This document shows positions 58,451-64,000 of a stretch of DNA of 64,000 nt, piece by piece. Within the stretch, counting starts at the first letter, position 1. The number at the start of each line of letters is the position of its first letter. A program made the position numbers and the translations under genes. This DNA comes from Liolophura sinensis (lineage: Eukaryota > Mollusca > Polyplacophora > Chitonida > Chitonidae): contig NC_088302.1 in assembly GCF_032854445.1 (NCBI RefSeq), positions 9,977,338-10,041,337 of the forward strand, in the 5' to 3' direction. Below the pieces are notes generated by a model. That model saw nothing but the letters and a program-made list of their open reading frames with translations, was not told the origin of the DNA and did no database searches.

Positions 58451-61400
58451 CCTGGGCTTTTCCTTAAGAGTATCGCATTGACACCACTTAAATTGACAAA
58501 ACTACGCTACCAATACTTTATCAAAGCCGATATAGAAGGAGGGCGGTTGTTAATTAAGCTCTCGTGGATTAAAATGGCAAATTTGAAACGACTCTTGGAC
58601 TTTTGACGGATATTGTTCAAGCCGGATTTATAAAATTATATGTTTTTTTTTTCGATTGTGCCATCATACAAAACTCACGCGAAATCTCTCAAGGGCCGTG
58701 AAGGGTGTGATTTAATGTCAGGTATTTCCATCTACTTGTACGGTATAGTCTTCTAAATCCTTTTGAGAAATTCAGACTTTTAGGAATATTGCCCATATTC
58801 CTAGTATTCTGAACATCGGGGACTAATCCGCAGCTGAACTTGTGAACAACTGATGATGCTTCTTTTTAAAGTGGATTAGCTAAAAATGTGAAGTGAAAAT
58901 CATTTATTTCTTGCACGAGAGTTGTTTTAGCCAATTTGAAGACATAGGTCCAAATGCATTCGATCGACACAAGAGCTTTTGGAATCCATTGCCATCTTTG
59001 TCTGAGATAGATTGCTGTACAAAGACACACTTACTCCGCCAGAGCGCCATCAATACCTAATTCACCTGTCTCTGTCTCATTCATCTGGAGAAATATATCT
59101 CTTTATCCTCACGGTAATATATGGATGTACTGAGTACGTAATGGTGCGCGGTAATAAGGGAATTTACAGCTAATGACCATTTAGGCCAATACATGGACCT
59201 ATAAACCGTTTATACCTGTATTGAGAAAATGTAGCAAATATTCCTTATCTCGTACATACGTATAACTCTCTGGGTTCATCTTCAAAATGGAACAACACCT
59301 CTTTAACTGGGTGACATTGGTTTTTATCTAGAGTTTCAAGATCGATGTCTCCGATTAGAAGTTTTACTATGAAGTGCTTTAAGAGTTTGCTAGAATACGC
59401 CAAATATAAAGTACTGTCGGTGTCTTTAATTCCCTTTTATTGCGCCTTGCAATATACTCACCTCAAAACATACCTATTTATGATCCTGCTGGTGCACCAA
59501 GCATTCCCGAGGCCGGGTCAGTTTGCATTGTTTTATTGTTTCTCTACGTTAAATATGATGACAACACACCCTTTTGCGTAATTCTAAATCAGTGTCTTCA
59601 AATAAATTGCAACTGGCATTACTGCATTTTTTTAAACTTACTTGTGCTTAAGCCATGATTTTGGAGGAGGGAAAATTGCTGATACTGAAAGATTGAAGAG
59701 TTAGGAAAAAATGAGGCAACCTGACGGGAGGCTTCACCCGTTACGCGTGACCATTTGCCAACAGTCATAGTCGTCGCTGGTCTAGTTTTACTCTCTATGC
59801 TGTAGTATTTTATATGATATTGATGTAATAACTCGCTAAATCTGATGGCTCTGCCCGAAGGTCTACCTTACCATTTTGGTATGAACTACCAGTATCCATG
59901 AAAATGACTCTGATCCGCAGCGTTCTCGGAACGTGTATCTGAAAATGAAGGAAGCCAGACAAACAAGGTCATGCACCCAGCACAGCAAGGAAATCCTCTT
60001 GAAGATGTGAGAGCATTAGAATTTTCAGTTTGTTCAGTTCAATTATTCCCCAACATTTTACAAGTGCTTCCCTGGCAAGGCGGATGAAATATCGCCGACG
60101 GGGTTCTAAGCCTTAATTTTTGTCCCAATAACCTGAATGAAATGAAAAATGTAAACTGGCCGTAATTCACCGTTAAGGTGCGATTAGATTCCAATTATTT
60201 CACATGCGTTTGCTGTCTTGGTTCTGCTGTGTATGAGGAGGAATTGTACAAGGAGTAGTCTGTCTCTGACAGGTAGATGTGCTTTCCTGCGAAAACACAG
60301 CAGCAAATCGTACCACTAGTCTTGAAGCTATAATCGGCATAAATACACGGACCAATCAAAATTGATATCTGTGTGCACTTAAGCGCTAACACTTATGGCA
60401 GATTCACTCCTCTGACAAAAACCGATGTCTTTCGTTTCATATGTTTTTATCGATCAAAGAAAACGATAAAGATGCTTTAAGCTGCCTCTGAACTGTAATT
60501 TTCGGACGTTTGCCGATCTGATTCTATAATTAACCTGCTCGCCTGCTACAAATAGTTTATTACTTTCCCTGAAGAATAAGGCAAATAATGATTACGCGTA
60601 AATCGCGTGATGAAATGGGGTTTTAACCAGACCTCACAGCTCATACTTCGTAACGAGACCAACAAGGAGCCTTTTCCTTCTACAGTAATTCGAATCCAGC
60701 TTTAGCTTGGAGTTTGGAGGCTTATCAAGAAGGCAAAGGGCGCTTTACTCCACTCATAAACGCGACCGCCCTCGTACACCTATAATATAAAAATTTGGTT
60801 TGAACATCATTCAAATAAAATTACTGATAAATACAAAAATAATTCTAGACGCTTACGTCAAAGCCTGCTGTATAAGATTCACCCACATCGGAATTGTCAG
60901 ACCTCTGCCAAGAATGCTTCGGTTATTTTTAACCATAATTATGTTAAATCCAACATTTTGGCAGTTGTGGAGATAGAGGCAAATCATTCATAATGTTGAG
61001 TTAACGATTTCTAAAGTGTTAAAGTGTTTTAACTTACATTTGTAACATCATCTTATATCAAATAAACATATTCGGCATTCTAAATGTTAAAAATCTGGTA
61101 ATCTAGCATTATATTGATGTCTCTGATCAATGAATATGCGGCGTAACATTTTAAAATGTCGGCACTGGAATTTTACAGCCATTAAAATGTATAATTTTAG
61201 CAATTAGGAAATTACAACTTAACATTTGTTTCTTAAGTGAATATCGCATAAACCTGAGTCAGCCAGTAAGCGATGACGGGGTATTCACAAAGATATCCAT
61301 ATACTGAAGTAAAACGAACCATTTTCTGGTATAACAAAGGAGTTCTTGTATAATACATGTAGGCCTGCTTGTTAAGCACACATAATGCATAAGGTATTTC

Positions 61401-61985
61401 TGTGTTACAAGTTCCCCATTGCACGTTATTAATTTTTTCCTCACGGCAAACGCGCTATGTTGTATGTATCCGCCAAAAGTTGCAACAGTGGCAATAAAGT
61501 GACATTATGGATAGTAAAATCACTCCCATCGGGTGGACTACCTGCTAAGAGATCCTACCTCGGGCAACGCAATACATGGTTTGTATTGGAATCTGACAAA
61601 GACAGGCGTTTGGTCTAGACAGACAGTGTTCTTCGCCTGGATTTAACTTCTAACTGTAGCGTGACTTTAACGTAGTTAACATTTTGGTCAGGCTTCAGAC
61701 TGTGAATATTATGTCTGTGGAAACCACTATGACCTTTACAGGTCTTTTACGAGCTGGGTGAATCTTACAGGCTAGGGAAATTATTAGAGTTTGATAGAGT
61801 AGGGGTGAATTTGGTACGCCTAGCTGTTAATGTTCAACAATCTTGGGCTAGACGGAGTTCTGAAACACTGGGCAAATCTGTTTTCTAGGCATCTATCTCA
61901 GACATTTTACTGCAAAATCAAACTTTTTGCTCTTTTCCAACATACTCATATTTCATCAAAATGTTATTACTTTGTTCCAAATTCA
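58451..61985. other. Long stretch without a recognised gene
   Basis: Only short open frames without domain or splice support. No SINE A or B copy recognised here, unlike the region to the left. A TTTTAAGCTGCC-type AT background, nothing called. Confidence 0.4.
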
Positions 61986-62135
61986 TATTTATTTATTTAT
62001 TTATTTATTTATTTATTTGGGGTTTTACGCAGTATTCAGTATTTAAGAGTATTTCAGTTATATGACGTTGGTCAGCAGTATGGTAGGAGGAAAACCGACA
62101 ACCACCCGCAGGTTACTGCAGACATTCCCACGGAT
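61986..62135 (-). mobile_element. SINE family A, antisense, 5'-truncated
   Basis: Long (ATTT)n tail, GGGGTTTTACGCAGTATTC, a duplicated GTATT, GGTCAGCAGTATGGTAGGAG and CCACCCGCAGGTTACTGC. No head. Confidence 0.85.
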
Positions 62136-62842
62136 TCTAATTTAAAGACGACAGTGTATCAATCTTTCTGCTTATGAGAATGATGGATTAAACTATCTGC
62201 TCTGTATTTTATTTATTAAATTTGATCTCTTGTCAAGTGGAAACTCGATAAAGTCCTGTACGCCTGTACGAAAGACGGTCCTACGTTGTGAATTTATTTG
62301 TTCTTTCCATTATTACGTCATAAATAGTGGTGTATATGTGAGCATAAATCACATATGAAGTACACGCGCATTGCAACGTCATGGAAGAAAACGAAGCGTT
62401 CTGCTGTCATTTGAACTGCCTGTGTAGCTTTTCATCAAGTCTACGATTACATGGGATCCATTTTAACTGCCGTGAGTTGTTGATTTAAAGAGTTACAATC
62501 GTAATCTACCCACTCTTTATTTGGAAGAGCTCAGCTTGGATAGATCATCACAGGTGTAAATCTTGGCAAGATGCCAACGGAAAAAAATGGTGTTATATTG
62601 TATTATATTTGTGCTTGATACTTTCCAGAACAAGGTGTGGTAAAATCAAGTATTTATGCTTTGTTGAACCCACTGAAAAGAAAATTGTCGTCTTTTAACT
62701 TCATTCATTAGCTTCAAATAAGTCACCGACATTACTTTGTGATCTACATAGCTTGGGATTATAGCTGTGTCAAATTATATTTGAGTTTAAAATAATAGTT
62801 GCCCCAATATATCTACAATTTGCATTTTTGGACTTTTATATA

Positions 62843-64000
62843 TACTCTGTCAAAGAAGAAACGCATAGGTGAAAATGTCCAAAGAAAGTGTTGAATGTTA
62901 AAAAATATCGTTTCTTGTGTAGAATTACACATGGATAATTATGATTTTCGATGCTTCTGGAATATGGCAACATGGCCAACTACACTGAAAAGAAAATTAT
63001 CACACGTTGGGGAGCATTTCTGTTAATTTGTGTTAAGCGACATGAAATATTCAGATTTTGACGAATGCAAATAAAACTTGGGAAAATACTGAGGCGGTGA
63101 TAGGTATTTGAAGCTGCAATTCTGGCAATGATGTGCCTTTCCTATTTCACTGTAAATGAGTTATAACACGCCGAGACTTGCGAATCGAAACATTTCGATT
63201 GGCCGCCTCCAGTTAGGTGAATCGCAAACACAAGTCGCACGACACGTGAACGTCAGACAGAGCACTATTTCCCGTCTTTGGAACAGCTTCCAGCGTCTCC
63301 AATCAACAGAAGACCGGCCCCGAAATGGTAGACCTCGCATAACAACTGCAGCACCGGGTCCGGGTCCATCACTTGCGTCACCGAACTAACACAACAACGA
63401 ACACAGCTGGGCGCGTACCTGGTTTAAGGTGTCTGCAAACCATTCGAAACCGACTTCGATGATCTGGTTTACGTGCCAGGAGACCATACGTGGGCCCGTT
63501 CTGCAACGCCAACATCGACGTTTACGCGTTCGCTGGTGCACGAATGTTCAGGGATGGAACTTAAGAGACTGGCGGCGAGTATGGTTCAGCGACGAGTAGC
63601 GTTTCCTTTTACAGAGACATGATGCACGACAACGCGTATACAGGCGCCGCAATGAACGTTTTGCCAACAACTGCGTCGCCAAAGTTGACAAATTCGGTGA
63701 AAGCAGTGTCATGATGTGGGAAGCCATCCCCTACACAGGCAGAAGTGAACTGGTGCTTGAACAAGGCAACCTGACAGCTGTAAGCTATCGGGAGGAAATT
63801 CTGCGCCCTCACATGCTTCCCATTTTGGATCGACAGAGAGAACTCTTTCAGCAGGACAATGCCAGGCCGCATGCGGCACGTATAACAGTGTAATACCTCA
63901 GTGTGTTGCCATGGCCATCAAGATGGCCAGATCTCAACCCTGTGGAGCATCATTGGGACGAACTGGACAGAAGAGACAGCGACCCTCGGGCATTGCCTTC
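62843..64000 (+). mobile_element. Tc1/mariner (Tc1-like, DD34E-type) transposon, decayed, cut by window end
   Basis: A left end CTCTGTCAAAGAAGAAACGC lies just after TA at 62843-62844. The transposase starts at ATG 63156: paired-type helix-turn-helix (GESQTQVARHVNVRQSTISR) and a GRPR motif, closed by a stop at 63387. Beyond, in the same frame, catalytic D is in VWFSDE (63591) followed by a TAG; the second D in FQQDNARPH; E in NPVEHHWDEL. The second spacing is 29 residues instead of 34, and another stop lies inside it. Part of the linker reads in a different frame, so indels exist. The copy is dead: at least three in-frame stops plus indels. The right end lies beyond the window. Confidence 0.93.

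Overview
The window looks like nuclear DNA of a lophotrochozoan invertebrate, most likely a mollusc. It is AT-rich, its genes are split by GT-AG introns, and it is full of tRNA-derived SINEs, MITEs and Tc1-type DNA transposon remains of types familiar from molluscan genomes. There is one 200-base run of N. I saw no operons, rRNA, CRISPR arrays or intact autonomous mobile element. All assignments come from reading translations, splice sites and repeats by eye.

Four genes are well supported. (1) A TSPAN3-like tetraspanin on + (3547-11607, seven coding exons, 252 aa). (2) An ankyrin-repeat/SOCS-box protein on + (18529-19587, single coding exon, 352 aa), a probable Cullin-5 substrate receptor. 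(3) KIF24, a SAM-domain kinesin-13 on - (42932-30204, ten coding exons, about 1451 aa). (4) NUDT2, an Ap4A hydrolase on + (44568-45386, two coding exons, 144 aa). KIF24 and NUDT2 stand head to head across about 1.6 kb. The same divergent pair lies on human 9p13.3, so this is a conserved microsyntenic block. Its shared intergenic space carries a palindromic CRE and an E2F-type motif.

Layout: 1-3.5 kb is upstream sequence with a CpG-rich candidate promoter. 3.5-12 kb is the tetraspanin. 12-18.5 kb is intergenic or 5' sequence of the ankyrin/SOCS gene, with a CTCF-like motif and a large foldback. 18.5-19.6 kb is the ankyrin/SOCS gene. 19.6-30 kb is a repeat-rich gap with SINEs, MITEs, the assembly gap, and a TTAA-flanked, Kolobok-like element holding a THAP zinc-finger remnant. 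30-43 kb is KIF24, 44.5-46.4 kb is NUDT2. From 46.4 kb to the end I found no convincing gene, only nested SINEs and MITEs, three kinds of minisatellite, an unexplained GC-rich coding-like patch near 57.3 kb, and a decayed Tc1 transposase running off the right edge.

The most novel-looking items are: a four-copy MITE family with TAATTCTTCAACC termini; the THAP-bearing TTAA element; the foldback at 16.1-16.6 kb; a MITE inserted into a SINE at 47.1 kb; an exact 30-bp second copy of the tetraspanin's terminal coding sequence 2.8 kb downstream; and a set of CTCF-like motifs.
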